In this document: piece after piece, positions 1 through 11,865 of the stretch
Layout: each line of letters opens with the position of its first letter
How positions within the stretch are numbered: position 1 is the first letter of the stretch
Origin: Allomyces macrogynus ATCC 38327
Lineage: Eukaryota > Blastocladiomycota > Blastocladiomycetes > Blastocladiales > Blastocladiaceae
NCBI GenBank assembly: GCA_000151295.1
Contig: GG745330.1
Coordinates: 1,513,322-1,552,187 of the forward strand
Direction of reading: 5' to 3'
Length of the DNA stretch: 38,866 nucleotides
Program-made: the position numbers and the translations under genes
Notes under the pieces: model-generated
The model's database searches: none
Seen by the model: the letters and a program-made list of their open reading frames with translations, nothing else
Told to the model about the DNA's origin: nothing

Positions 1-223
1 TAATCACCTCATCCGTTGCCCTAGAAGTTGGGTGCTTCAGTACTTGATATTATCATAGAGTACTAGATGAAATCAGATGTATAGGCATGATGTAGAGCGA
101 GCGATTGCCCGAGATCTGTACTATGCGAGAGTAGAAGTATATTACAAAAAATAGACACGCAAGTATTAGTTAAGTCTGATATCTCTAAAATATTCATGAT
201 AAAAAAGCACAACACAAGAAATG
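1..223. other. AT-rich stretch downstream of WDR48
   Basis: This low-GC sequence contrasts with the rest of the window and holds no convincing reading frame. It probably contains the WDR48 3' region, but a further WDR48 exon beyond the window edge cannot be excluded. Confidence 0.4.
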
Positions 224-2821
224 TTAAAATCCACTCCCAACATATCCTGGTCGTCCCATGTTGTTATATAAAACGACAATAAACACAAACCATAACTCCT
301 GATCTGGATCAAAAAAAAAAACACAAAAAAAAAAGCGTCGTAGGCAAAGGATCAGAAAAAAAAAAAGTAAGATAGAGATCGAGATAATGACAGACTCTAC
401 ACTGCTCCCCGACGCTCCCGACGTTGCCGCCGTCGGTGTCGGTGGGATCGCGGGCGGCGGCTGGTCGTCAAGATGCACGCGGCCCAAATGCTTGAGCGAC
501 AACCGGCGCAGCCGGCTCACGAGCGACTGCGACCTGCTTCGTGGGCGCCGCGGGACGGATTCGCCGTCTGCCACACTAGGCGACGATGCACTGCGGCTCA
601 TTCCGCGTCCACGCGCGACACTGCCTCCGGCCGTTGATTCCGAGTCCTTGGCGTCACCATCCCCATCGCATGTCTCGTCGTCGTGGTCGGTATCGGCGGG
701 CGGCGCATTATACTCACCGCTCGGCGGGTCTGCGGCCTGCGGCGCGCCCGTGCCGTTCGGCACGGGCGGGACGGGAGGGACCGCCGTCTGCTGCATGCGC
801 TCGGCGTCGATGACGGCGGCCATGTGCCGGAACAGCGAGACGAGCACCCACCGGCCCAAGTTCGTGCGCTGGTCGGGCTGGTAAGTGACGCCGTCGACGC
901 CGGCCTCATCCACGTACATGTCGGCGTCAAAGCACCGCGTTTCCGAGAGCAATACCGAGAGCGTGCCAATCTTGGTGTCGACCGTGCACCAGTTGATGGC
1001 GAATTCCGGCTGGTTGATTTCGGCAATCGTTGTCTGGAAATCGACGCGGCCATAGGACATGATGCGCACGCACCGGACAATGTCCCACAGATCAACGTTA
1101 CCCGCCGAGTCGAGCGTCAGCACGTGCCGCTTGTTCGTCAGCATGCAGTGCTTGATCAGCCCGTGCTGGCCCGGGAACTCGACGAGCGCGTCCTTGCGCA
1201 GGACGGGCGGGATAGCCGACGTCGACCACGGCGAAAGGTCGCCCGGGTCCTGTGTGAGCGCCATGGGCGGGAACGCGAGCAGTGAGCTCGGTGCGGCAGC
1301 AGCAGCCGACGCGCCGCCCGCTGTCGCCGTTCGGTGAATGACGGGTTTCCGAGCGAGATCGAACCCGAATGATGTGGGCGACTTGGGGCTCATCGGATGC
1401 ACGAGATCCCCACTTTCGCCATTGGCTTCGTCGTCGTCCGAAGCAATCGGATCCATGTCGTACGACTTGGGCCGTAGTTCGCCGGGCTCCACGTCGCGCC
1501 ACCCGCGCAGCCGGGACGCTGTCGTCGCCGCGTACACGATCCCGTCGTGCGCGAGGACTGAGTGCACGCCGCCCACAGAGTCTTCGCGGAACAGCGCGCG
1601 CGACCCGAGCCCGTCGGCCGTGCCCGGGTGTCTCGTATCCGTGCGGAACACGACACCGTCTTTCCCGGCCGAATAGGAGGCCGTGTCAGGTGCGCCGCAC
1701 AACGTCCAGACCGAGTCCTGGTGGTGCGCAAACGTGGCCAGGCACCGGTTTGTGTGCAGCGACCACAACTTGACGGTCGTGTCGCTCGACGCCGACAGGA
1801 GCAGCCGGCCGTCGTCGGAAATGAGGAGAGAACGGACGTGGTCCGAGTGACCGAGCAGCTGGCCGGCTTTCCTGCCCGACCGCGCGTCCCAGAGCCGGAT
1901 CAGCTTATCGGGCGATCCGGACGCGATCAGCGACCCGCCTGGGTGCGTGGCGAGCGCGTAGATGGACTGTTTCGGGGTCGCGTCGGGGAGGGATACTGTA
2001 CGATGCGGAAACACCCCTGGTGAGCCACCAATTTCTCGGCACGTTTTCCAGTCAGCACCAGCAGCACAACGTACACCAGGATACGGGTGCCCCGACGTCG
2101 GCCTTCATGTCCCAAAGCGCGATCCTTCGGTCGAGCCCACCACTGGCGACCCACTGTGGTCCAGGCGCGTAGGCGAGGCACTTGACGTAGTCGTTGTGGT
2201 GGCCGAGCACGGTGCTCGTTGCCGCCGTGATGACGGGCGGTGGTGCGAGCGCGTCGGCGCCGTCCTCGTCGTCGTCGTCGTTCATGTCGCCGTAATCGGG
2301 CGCGGATGCGAGTCGCCACAGGCGCACCGAGCGGTCATTGGAGGCCGAGACGACTGGAAACGATCAGATGAACAGGAGCGATCAGATCAGGCGTATCGAC
2401 GGGCGCAACGCCAAGCACACCTCCTCCACCACGACAAGCTGACCACAGTCGGACGCGTACGGGTTGGGATATGGCTCGGCAAAGCTGGTGCAACGAGCGC
2501 GTTGATCCAGTCCATATGACCGCGCAAGACCATGGTCGCGCGTGGTCGTGGCGCTGCATCGGCGGGTGCCGTCAGCAGCTTGGCAGCACGCACGTCCCAC
2601 CCAATGATCGTGCCGTCGCGCCCGCCCGAGAGCAGTGCCGTGCGCGCAGCTGTGCCCATGGGCGCAGGCGTGATGGCGTTGATGCCAAGCCGGTGGCCGA
2701 CTTCATCGTTGGGACCCGTTTCGAGCGGCAAGCTGTAATACACCTTGCGCACAATGGGCCGGCTCGGCGGCGAGGAGGCCGTGCCCGGTGCTGCTGTTGT
2801 ACTCGCTGCTGTTGACGACAT
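224..2821 (-). CDS. WDR48: WDR48/UAF1-like WD40 protein, cofactor of USP1/12/46-type deubiquitinases
   Basis: WDR48 (UAF1; Duf1/Bun107 in yeasts) is a beta-propeller that activates ubiquitin-specific proteases. Exons read as 2821-2461, 2353-2075 and 2016-224, with donors GTACGC and GTACGT and frame preserved, giving about 810 aa. WD repeats run from about residue 25 to 380: [58 protein letters not shown] and [12 protein letters not shown]. They are followed by the family-specific block [19 protein letters not shown] and then [16 protein letters not shown], which separates this from generic WD40 proteins. The start is the ATG at 2821. After about residue 600 the protein becomes Pro/Ser/Arg-rich low complexity. 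The last 40 or so codons run through a T-rich stretch that looks non-coding, so the true C-terminus may be at another splice site. The SUMO-like domains expected at the C-terminus are not recognisable. Confidence 0.85.
302..367. repeat. A-rich simple-sequence tract (T-rich on the WDR48 strand)
   Basis: Three poly-A runs broken by short GC islands lie where the WDR48 reading frame would encode runs of Phe and Leu. On the coding strand this is a pyrimidine tract, as in an intron or 3' UTR. It is the main reason to doubt the annotated WDR48 C-terminus. Confidence 0.6.
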
Positions 2822-3424
2822 GGGCGCGGCGAGATGCAAGAACGGTGGGCAAGGCAGCGATCAGCGGGCGTGGTTCGTGGTGCAGTTGTCTTGCTGAGTT
2901 GGCAGCCGCAGCGGCAGGTCGAGCGCGTGCCCACGCGAGGTCGTCTTGCAGCGGGAGGGCGCCGCGGTTCTTGGCTGGCTGGTGGCAGCCGGTTCGTGGT
3001 GCACGGCCGTGTCAGTGGTGGAGGAGGAGCAGCACCTTGGCGAGCTCGGCGAGCGCGGCGACCGGCGGGGCGCGTGGTGCAGCGCCGCGCAGAACGACCC
3101 ATGGCAGCGTGCGGTGGGGCTCCATCTGTTCCTCCCGTGCCAGTCACGCTTGCTGGTGCGGGACACCTTGTTGCTGCCGCGGGACAACCGCTCTGAAATG
3201 ATGAAATCGTGCCGACCAGCCCGACCGCGCACCGACGCGCCCGAACCGACCAGCCCGACCGCCTGCACGACCACAATAACTTGGCCGACTTTGCCGGAGA
3301 AAGCATTGCTGCAGCGCCGCACACACTCTCCACCATAAATACGGCTCGCCGCACGTCGTCGACACCGATAATCGCCGCAGTCTCCCGCCCAGCGACCACC
3401 TATCCGCACAACACGACCACCGCC
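2822..3424. promoter_or_regulatory. Divergent intergenic region between WDR48 and ECH1
   Basis: These 603 bp separate two divergent start codons and should hold both promoters. Long open frames here are by-products of GC richness and match nothing I recognise. A TATA-like ATAAATA at 3335-3341 lies 84 bp upstream of the ECH1 ATG. No comparable box is evident for WDR48. Confidence 0.45.
3335..3341 (+). promoter_or_regulatory. TATA-like element upstream of ECH1
   Basis: ATAAATA stands out in a GC-rich stretch and sits 84 bp before the ECH1 start, a plausible TATA position. It is a single short match without further support. Confidence 0.3.
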
Positions 3425-4695
3425 ATGGCCGCCAAGAACTACGCAACTCTCCGCGTCTCCACGCCGCGTCCGAACATTGCGCTCGTCGAGTTGCACCGGC
3501 CTGACGCACTCAACGCCATGAACGACCAGTACGCCAATGGTCCCTGCCGGGGCTGCACGATGACCTTGCTCTTGATTGCTGATCTCCACTGTTCAAAGGT
3601 TCTTTGTCGACGTGCAAGACTGCTTCTCAGCGCTCCACGCCAACCCGGACGTGCGCGCCATCATTCTCGCATCGGCGCACCCGCGCCTCTTCACGGCCGG
3701 CCTCGACCTCAAGGCCGTGCAGTCGGGCATGCTCCCACAGCACGAGGACATTGGTCGCTGTGGTCTGCTGTTCATGAACCTGATCGACGTACATTCACCG
3801 CGCTGATTCTGCGGTGTTGTCTCAACACTCTGGTGCTCACGTTTTTGCTCTTACCCCCCAAATCAACAGCGCTGGCAGCGCGCCTTCACGGCCATTGACG
3901 AGTGCCGTGCCCCCGTCATTGCCGTTGTCCACGGCATGTGCATTGGCGGCGGCGTCGACATGATCTGCTCGGCCGACGTGCGCGTGTGCACGCAGGATGC
4001 GTCGTTCTCCGTCAAGGTACGTTCAGTTCCCGCTCCCATCGACACGGCGTGCAGTCGTCGTTTCTGACCATCTTGTCCACCGATAGGAGGTCGACCTGGC
4101 CATGGCCGCCGACATTGGCACGCTGCAGCGCCTGCCCAAGGTCAGCCATTTCATTCGGTTCGGCATCATTTGAGCCCAAGGACCAACTGAACTCATGATA
4201 CTGTTATCACTGCCCCACAGATTGTCGGGAACCAGTCGACTGTGCGCGAGTGGGCCCTGACCGGTCGCACGTTCTCAGCTGCCGAGGCCAAGGACGCTGG
4301 TCTCGTTGGCCACGTTGTCGCTGACAAGAAGACGGCCATGGGTGCGTGCCCTCCCCCACCAGTCTTCACGACGCGAGCCCCGCAAGCTAACACTTTACTC
4401 GCTCTCCAGACAAGGCGTTTGAAATCGCCGAGGTCATTGCCTCCAAGAGCCCGATCGCGATCAACGGCACCAAGTACGTTCACATCCCCCACCCGGCTCC
4501 GGTCTTCTCCTCCATGATTACTCACGATTGATCTGTCAATTTAGGGTCGCGCTCAACTACTCGCGCGACCACTCGGTCGCCGACGGCCTGCGCCAAATCG
4601 CCATGTGGAATGCGTCGCAGCTGCAGTCGCAGGACGTGGTCAAGGCCGCGGCCTCGATTCTCACCAAGCAGACGCCGCGGTTCAGCAAGCTGTAA
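3425..4695 (+). CDS. ECH1: Peroxisomal delta(3,5)-delta(2,4)-dienoyl-CoA isomerase (crotonase family)
   Basis: ECH1 isomerises 3,5-dienoyl-CoA to 2,4-dienoyl-CoA during beta-oxidation of unsaturated fatty acids. Seven exons keep frame: 3425-3528, 3599-3788, 3870-4016, 4087-4140, 4221-4341, 4410-4473 and 4545-4695. Crotonase landmarks are FTAGLDLKAV, the oxyanion-hole segment GMCIGGGVDMI, and the ECH1-specific EVDLAMAADIGTLQRLPK, which carries the acidic catalytic residues. The late block NYSRDHSVADGL followed by WNASQLQSQDV is also typical of ECH1. The protein ends in FSKL, a canonical type 1 peroxisomal targeting signal, as in animal ECH1. The gene is divergent from WDR48 and its stop converges on the Aquarius gene, 127 bp from its stop codon. 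A general enoyl-CoA hydratase is less likely because of the EVD-GTLQRLPK signature. Confidence 0.93.
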
Positions 4696-4822
4696 TCGGC
4701 TCAGCCTACTGTTTTTTGACGAGCTCGTTGCGAGCTTGTGGCCAGAGCCAAGCAGGAATACAAAATGAAATTTCTTGAACCCAACACGCACAAAAAACCC
4801 AAACCCCGGACGGGCCATGGCC

Positions 4823-7800
4823 CTACTCCATGTCCATATCCATTTGCTCGAGCTCGATCTCCTGCGCCAAGTTCGCCACGAGCTCCGTGATCTGCGCGAC
4901 GTTCGCGACCTTGACCACCTTCTCCTCTGGCGCCACCTCCTCGGCTGCGCGCACCGACTCGCTCACGTACCGCTCGCTCGGGACCAACTGCCACGCGTCG
5001 GTCGGCTTGGCCGCGAGCAAGTCCAGCGTCGTGCGCATTTCCGGGACTTTGCTAAACAAATCGAACCGACCGACAATGTAAAGCCCGAGCCTCGCGCGCG
5101 ACATGGCCACGACCAGTCGGCGCACGTCCGCGACATGCCCGGCACTCTTGGTGCGCACGAGCGAGACAAGCACATAATCGTTCTGCTGCCCCTGGTACTT
5201 GTCGACGGTGGTGACGTGGCACGTGCCGAATAGGGCCGGGTTCGCTGCACACCGCTGGCTCATTACCTCCTTGATCAGCGCGCGCTGGCCGTTGTAGGTC
5301 GTCAGGATCGTGATTTTCTCGCTCGGGTACCCGAGGAGGCGCATCACTTGGTAGAGCGCGACCACGGCCTCGGCCTCGCCGAGGTTCTGGAAATAGTGTG
5401 CGACTGGCTGCGCTTCCTCGGTCTCGGCCAAGTGCAGGAACTGAAACACGTGCTGGAACCCCGGGTTCGCGTACACGTCCATGGCCTCGACGACGGGCAA
5501 ATGGTCGAGGCCTGGGTAGACGTGCCGGTACAGGTCGCAAATGACCTTGCGCGACCGGCCCTGGCGGTCAAGGATGACGGGCGGCACGCCGAGCCGCAAC
5601 AGGCGCACGAACAGCGACTCGGCGACGTGTGCGAGGTCGGGACACTGCACGACCGGCGGCAGCTGGTGGTGGTCGCCGATTAGGACGACGCGCTTGAGAC
5701 TTGGCGAGAGCGAGAGCGGGATGTAGGTCTCGATCTCGAGCACGGTCCCGGCCTCTTCCATGAGCAGCGACTCGAACGTGAACCCAACGTCGAGCAAGTC
5801 GCGCCGTTTCAGCGCCGCGTAGGTGGTTGTCATGGCCACGATCCGCGCCTCGCGCGCGAGAAGCAGGTTCGCCTTGTCGCGGTCGGTCTTGAGCACTTCG
5901 AACGCGCGCGACTGCTCGACGTCCTTGCGCACGGCCTGCAGGTGCGTCCAGCACCCGGCCACGATTTCCTGCGCCTTGTCAGGCGTGGCGTCGGGCGCGA
6001 TCAGCGGCACCGTTGTGCCCGTCGTGGTTTCATGCAGGTGCTGGAAGAATGCGAGGAACGGGAACGCGGCCGCCACGTCGGCGGTCGTGGCCTTGGGCGC
6101 ACGCTCGTACGCAGCCCACCGCGGGTCAATGTGCACCTTGAAGAACGCGGCGGCCGTCTCGCACGAAAAGGCGTGATCGCCCGGGACCTGGAGCGACGTG
6201 GCCAGGATCTGGACCTGTTCGAGCAGGGCAGCGCGACGGGTCTATCAAACGACAAAGCAATGTTAGTTGTCACACCCAGAAAAGCGCTTACAAACCGCGA
6301 TCACGGTCCAAACGTACCATAAAATGCGTAACGCGACCATACTGGTCGTACTCGCCGATCCGCTCATCATCAGCGTGCCCGAGCCGCAACAAGTGCCGCT
6401 CCGGAATATGGTTGAGGTTCATGAGCTTTTCGAAAAGCTGGTTGAGTGCCTGGTTGCTGTGCGTCAGGAGCAAGATGCGCTCGCCCGGCCGCGCATGGTA
6501 CAAGTTGCACAGCACTTGCACGGCCACGTCCGTCTTGCCGGTCCCGGGTGGACCCACGAGCAGCGTCAGCCCGTCCGACGATCCGGCACAAATCGCATCG
6601 ACCTGCGTCGGCGTGAACGGGATCTTGTTCTCGGGCGCGAGTGTGGCCTGGAAGGGGCCGGCGGGCGCCTGCTCGTGCCGCGTCACGTAGATGTCGTTGG
6701 GACCGTCAAACCGCAGTGTTAGTCGGTCCGTGCGATCGCCGTCGTAATGGATCGTCTACGTGCGGAAAACAAAGTGGTGAGCAGCAACGTCTTGGAGAGT
6801 CAAGCACACAAGAGCGAGCCAAGATACCTTGCCTGGGAACGACGCCAGCAAGTGCTCCATGGTCAAGAACGTGTCGTGGAAATAGATGGTCTTGTTCGCG
6901 TCAAAGTGCGAGTAGTGCACGCTGCGCGGGTCGCCGTAGCCCAGGTACACGTCGGCGAGCCACATGGGCAGTGCCGTGTTGTGCAAGTAGCATTCGCGAA
7001 TGCAGTCCAAAACGGCCCAAAAGTTGTTTTCGCGGCGATCACGGCGCACGAGCACATTGAGCGTGCCGTAAATCGCGTCTTCGGACTGGCCAGCCTGCGC
7101 CTTGGCGTCGAGATGATACTGGTGCCGGTCCATGAGAATGCGCAGCGTGCGGTGGTCGGCCTGCGCCGGGCTGAACGGCATGGCCTTGTTGCGGTCGCGG
7201 CGCTCGATTCGGTCGGCGTGAAGAGAGAGGCCTACAATGGAAGAGGCGAGCGTGTCAGCTCACGGGAAAGGAACGAAAGTGGTGTGAGGGAATGGGGCAC
7301 ACACCGTCGTAGGCCAGCAGCGCATCGACAACACCCGCGCGAATGTGGCTCACGCGAAATCCACCGTTTTTTTGCGGCACGACCGCAGCGAGGAACACCA
7401 CCTCGCCCTTACTCGTCGAGTCCCACTCGCGCGCAATCTCGCGGCGGTACATGCCCACCGTGTACTTGACTTCGAGCTCGACGCGCGTCGGCGCCGCGTC
7501 AAACGCGGCCATGCGGCCAACATGCGTCAAAATCACCGTATCGGGTGCGAGCGCCATGCGGCTGCGTCCACGAAACTCGAGCAGTTCGCGGTCGGCATCG
7601 AACACGGGCCGCAGCCGCTGCACGGCCTCGTCCACGTCGACGGTAATCGCGTACGCCGACTCTTTGCGATACAGCGCGTAGTGCCGGAACAGGTAATCCG
7701 AAAGCGACAGGTACTGCAGCGACAGAGGCGGGACGACGCGGTCGGCAATGGACGTGGCCGTGACGGGGTAGAGCGGGACTGCAGCGAGGTCGGCGAGCGG

Positions 7801-8975
7801 GTTCGCATGCTTGGCCAGATGCGCGACCAGGACAGTGACCAGCGCACCGTGCGACAGCGTCGTGGCCGTGACCATGTCGGTTGTACGCAGCGTCAGCGCG
7901 TGCATGAGCTGCAAGAGCACGTCGGTCGGGACGTTGGCGAGATGCTCCTCGAGGAACGCCGCGTCCTGCAGTTGCCCGAGATGCGCCATTGCCAAGTCCA
8001 TGAGCTGGCCCTTGAACTGCGCGTAGACAAGGTCCTGGAACGCCACAAGCTCGTCCTCGATGCGATCCTCCATCTCCTCTTTCGTCAGCACCTGGCCCGT
8101 GTGCTCGTCGACTTGGAACAGCAAGAAGACGCGCAGCATCGCGAGCCAGTTCTGCACGGCTTGATCCGCGACTGTCGCCGACTCGCACAGCGCCAGAACA
8201 CCATAGTCCATGAACAAAGCGTGCGCAAACCGCCGCGTCGGGAGCTGGTTTTCGATTTCGATGAGCAGTTGCAGCAGTTGCGCGAGAAATGAGGCCTGTT
8301 CCGGCGTGGGTGCTGCCGTCGAGGACGCGATCATCCCGTGCAATTCGAGGACGAGCGTCGTCAGCCATGACTGCTGAAAGATGAGCCGGTCGCGGTCGGC
8401 GCCAGTCGCCTTGGTCAGTTTCTTTTGCGCGCTTTTCCACAGCTTTTGCAGATTTGGTGATTTGGCCAGGTTTTTTTGGCGCAGCGCGTCTGACGACAGG
8501 TTGGACCAAATTGAAATCGACACGAAACTATCATTGCGATGGGGTCAGTGCATGCGACTCAACCCTGTTGTGGCCATGCGAGAGCCGTTCGCGCGTACCG
8601 AAGGATTTCCTTGCGAACCATGTCAATCTCGATGCTCTGGAAGCACAGGCACAGAAATTGGAGCGCTTGGCCACGCTTGCCCCATGGTTGGTCCTTAGCC
8701 ACGGCGAGCCGGGCCAAGTTGGTGAATAGGCGAGCAAACTGGTCCTCGGGCTTCGAGAGAGCTAGGTCGTTACAATGGTTCGCGCATGAGGTTCGAGATT
8801 CCGGTGCAGCGGTCGAGCGCGTCGTCAATATACCCCACAGCGCAGCCATCCCCCTGGACCTCTGGTACGTGAGCGCGCGCACGGCCACTTGAATCGGCTC
8901 GGTGCATGATTCGTCACACCACGCGGTCCATGTTTGCCGGAAGTCTTGTTCTTGCTGCGTCTTGGAAACGGTCAT
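4823..8975 (-). CDS. AQR: Aquarius-like intron-binding RNA helicase (AQR/Cwf11)
   Basis: Aquarius is an SF1 Upf1-like helicase bound to the intron near the branch point in active spliceosomes. Exons read as 8975-8599, 8527-7305, 7231-6828, 6755-6318 and 6241-4823, all in frame, giving about 1286 aa. The N-terminal helical repeats are recognisable (SKPEDQFARLF, SIEIDMVRKEIL). The beta-barrel region includes LGYGDPRSVHYS and FHDTFLTMEHLLASFPGK. Helicase motifs follow in order: TPTQVDAI, GPPGTGKTD (Walker A), THSNQALNQLFEK, LLMEEAGT (motif II), GDHHQLPPVV, QGRSRKV, VTTVDKYQGQQNDYVL and VAMSRARLGLYI. The acidic tail ends MDMDME. The N-terminus is somewhat shorter than in animal AQR and the first about 70 residues are poorly conserved, so the start at 8975 is tentative. 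Confidence 0.93.
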
Positions 8976-9313
8976 TTGCAGCCCTCGAAATTGATTTTAT
9001 CGCTGGCCAACGTCGACGAGGACGGTGATCAGGTTCAGATGCACGTGCGTATGACTTGGCCGGGTTTTGTTTGCTTGACCCACGGCAAGGACTCCAAAAC
9101 ACAAAATCAAAATCAGTGAACACCAACGATGACAGCTGGTTCGTCAGGGCAACGGCATCGAAGGCAAGAAGTGAGCACGCAGACGAGAACTGTATCAAGA
9201 ATAAAAAGACGATTATGCTACGTATTGGTGGTCCCAACTGAACCAGCACTCACGGAAATACAAAAACGCCAAACAAAAGAACGACCTACGAGGGGGAAAG
9301 GGTATTCCATGAC
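8976..9313. other. Spacer between the AQR start and the APH-type kinase stop
   Basis: About 340 bp without a convincing gene. It lies between two minus-strand genes and should hold the AQR 5' region and the 3' end of the kinase transcript. Open frames here do not match the Aquarius N-terminus, although a missing first AQR exon could be hidden in it. Confidence 0.4.
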
Positions 9314-11088
9314 TTACAACTTGCTCGAGTTGCCCATGGTGATCTGCAGCGCCGTCTTGGCGCACGGCTCAAAGAGGCCGGCCATGGTCGCGGCCTCCTT
9401 GGAGGAGGCCTGGCCGCGGAAGAGCCTCGCCTTGATGCCCTGCGTGATGGTGGAGAACTACAAGGTGTATCGCGGAAAGTCAGTTTTGGTCCTAGAGTGG
9501 CGCTCCGACGTGTCTGTCGACGGACAGACGGACCTTGAAGTAGACAAACGCGGCGGGGAACTGCAGATCCTTGAGCGGCGGGCGACCAACCTCGGCCGCG
9601 TACAGGTCCAGGCACTCGCGCAGCGTCAGCATACCCTGCTCGCGCTCGCGGCCCTTGACGCCCGTAAACGACCCGACGGCCATGTCGGTCGAGAAATAGC
9701 ACATGAGCAGGTTGGCGAGATCCGACAACGGGTGGCCCAGCGTCGCGAGTTCTACACGGTTGCACGACGCGTCAGAATCGGAATGCAAGCGTGCGCGCAA
9801 AGAGACGAGCGTGAAGCGTACCCCAATCGAGGATGCCAATGACCTCGGGCTTGGTCGGGTGGAAAATGACTATCAACGCGCAAAGAAATGAGATCCGGAT
9901 CACAAATTGCGAACGCAAAAGCAAGAGAAAAGCGAACGGTTGTCAAACTTGAAGTCGCCGTGCACCAACGTCGTCTCGTCAGCAGGCATGTTCTTCTCGA
10001 ACCACTCCTTGAGCGCCGCGACTCCCGGCATCGGACCCACGGCCTCGCCCTTGGCGTTCTTGACCTGCGCCTGCGCGGCACTGACCTTCATGAGCGTCTT
10101 GAGCTGCCGCGCGTAGTAGCCGCGCGGCGGGCCAAACTTGTCCAGGCCCGCGGCCTTCAGGTCGGTCTTGTGCAGGGCAGCGAGCGTCTTGATCGCGGCC
10201 TTCCAGCTAAAGGGAACGCAACGCGTCAATGGTCAATAAACCGCACGCGATATCAAGTGAAAAATCGAGCAGTAGTACTAGTCCTTGCGCTGCTCCTTGG
10301 GCAGTTCCGGGAGCAATGCATTGGGGAAGATGCGGCCCTTGACGAAGTCCATGATCTGGTTCGCCGCCAAGCAGTGATGATGTCTGTGAGTCTTCGGGTC
10401 GGAAAACGCGTCTCTCGTTCCGTGCCAAGCATCGCCGGCGCAAGCGGTGGGCGCCATCACACCACCACGAACACGTACGTAGAACGGCGTCCCAATCACG
10501 TTCGTGTCGGTGCAGAGCGTGAATACGCGCGGCACCGGCACTTTGCCGGCCTTGCCGAGCGCGTCGAGGACCTTGAACTCGCGCTCGACGGCGTGCGCCG
10601 TGGGCGACAAGAGCGCCCCCGCGGGCTTCTTGCGCAGCACGTATTTTTGCTCGCGGCCATCGACGAGGAAGAACGTCGGGTTGCTCTGGCCCAGGGCAAA
10701 CTTTTCGATGCGCAGCGGCGCGACAAACTTGGGGACGTGGTCGTAGAGGTAGAGCACGAGCGAATCGGGCTCAAAGCCGAGCGTTGTGCTAGAGCGGGAC
10801 GCACCGAGCGCGACCGGTCAGTTTCGTCGTGTCCACGAACGGAGCACGCATTTCAAGCGCATCTCGGACTGGCTCGGGACTCACAGCGTCGGCACCGTGG
10901 CACCGTGCGCGACTTGGCATGTCCGGCCCAATGGACTAAGACTCGGACGCCACGCGCACGGCCGACCGCAAGTCAAGGGCCCGAGTCCAGTCATTTTGGC
11001 GCCCAAGAAACTACAATGATCCATACTTGTTGACGGCGTAGGTCTTCTGGCCGGCTGGGGCAGCAGGCTTGGCTGGCGACGAGGACAT
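9314..11088 (-). CDS. Stand-alone APH-fold kinase related to the N-terminal domain of ACAD10/ACAD11, with PTS1
   Basis: This is an aminoglycoside-phosphotransferase-fold protein of the type fused to acyl-CoA dehydrogenases ACAD10/11. Seven exons keep frame: 11088-11027, 10788-10479, 10355-10279, 10206-9938, 9869-9822, 9751-9534 and 9457-9314, giving 375 aa. Motifs include a glycine-rich nucleotide loop (FALGQSNPTFFL), the Lys-containing strand YVLRKKPAG, MDFVKGRIF in the hinge, the catalytic HGDFKFDN and the metal-binding ILDWELATLGHP. The protein ends NSSKL, giving a C-terminal SKL peroxisomal signal. The dehydrogenase half is absent, so this is the kinase alone. ACAD10/11 kinase domains have been linked to catabolism of hydroxylated fatty acids. 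A similar substrate here is inference. The gene is divergent from the pseudouridine synthase. Confidence 0.85.
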
Positions 11089-11865
11089 GGTTGCAGGCTG
11101 TTTGCAGGCTTGCAGTGCGGTCCAAGATGGGTACGGTTTCGCGGCGAAATGGGTGCCGAGAACAGGCCAGGCCAGATAGCGAGCGAGCGTGGGGTTTTGG
11201 GCTCGAAGGAGAGGAGGAAGGGATCAGCGGTGGTTTTGAAGGCAGGACAAGCAACCCCAAGACTTGAACAGTGCTGCGAGCGACTTGAGAGAACGGGTTG
11301 GGGGCACACACCTGACCGCGCCAAAAGGCCGGCCGCTCGGAAAAAAGGCGCGCCAACGCCGAGGTCCGAACCGACCAGGCTCCAGCAGCCAAAACATGAA
11401 ATCACTTCGACAAGATCTTCACACTCGGTGAAGTCAACCATCCGACCTCCAATGGTTGAAAAAAGGGCGGACGACGGCGCGGTGTGCGTGTAGACCCGAA
11501 GTGATCCGGCCCGTGGACCAGGAGCGCCTCCAGAGAGCGCAAGGAAGGCGCAAGCTGGCGGCTCTGTTCTGTAATTCAGTCCGTTGTTCGGCCAGCCAAG
11601 TGTCAACTGTTACGCGAAAAGCCGCGAAAAATCAGGTTCAAGTGGTTTGTCGTAGACAGCGTCTCTCGAGCCAGGCCTGGTCGTCTTCGAATCATCGCTG
11701 CCAGGTTTGAGAGACAGGTCGCGCGGGCCATGTTGCAAAACTGTGGTTCACGTCGTGCCTGTACCAATGGTGGAGAGCAAAAGGAATCTATCAAATTGAC
11801 CGAAACTTGCTGCATCAGGCTCGTCTATTACAAGGCCGATTATAATCGAGTTCGACCATTCTCGC
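11089..11865. other. Long divergent intergenic region without a recognised gene
   Basis: About 780 bp separate the kinase ATG from the likely pseudouridine synthase ATG. A 241-codon open frame on the minus strand (11606-10881) runs through here and into the kinase intron, but has no recognisable domain and looks like a GC-driven artefact. I found no tRNA cloverleaf and no repeat. It presumably holds both promoters. Confidence 0.4.

Noticed and set aside
7345..8292. 315-codon open frame on the plus strand
   Set aside because: It is antisense to a well-conserved Aquarius exon and shows no domain; Arg/Val/Glu-rich composition is typical of the reverse complement of GC-rich coding DNA.
10881..11606. 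241-codon minus-strand frame upstream of the APH-type kinase
   Set aside because: No domain, overlaps the kinase first exon and intron in another frame, and no conserved start context.
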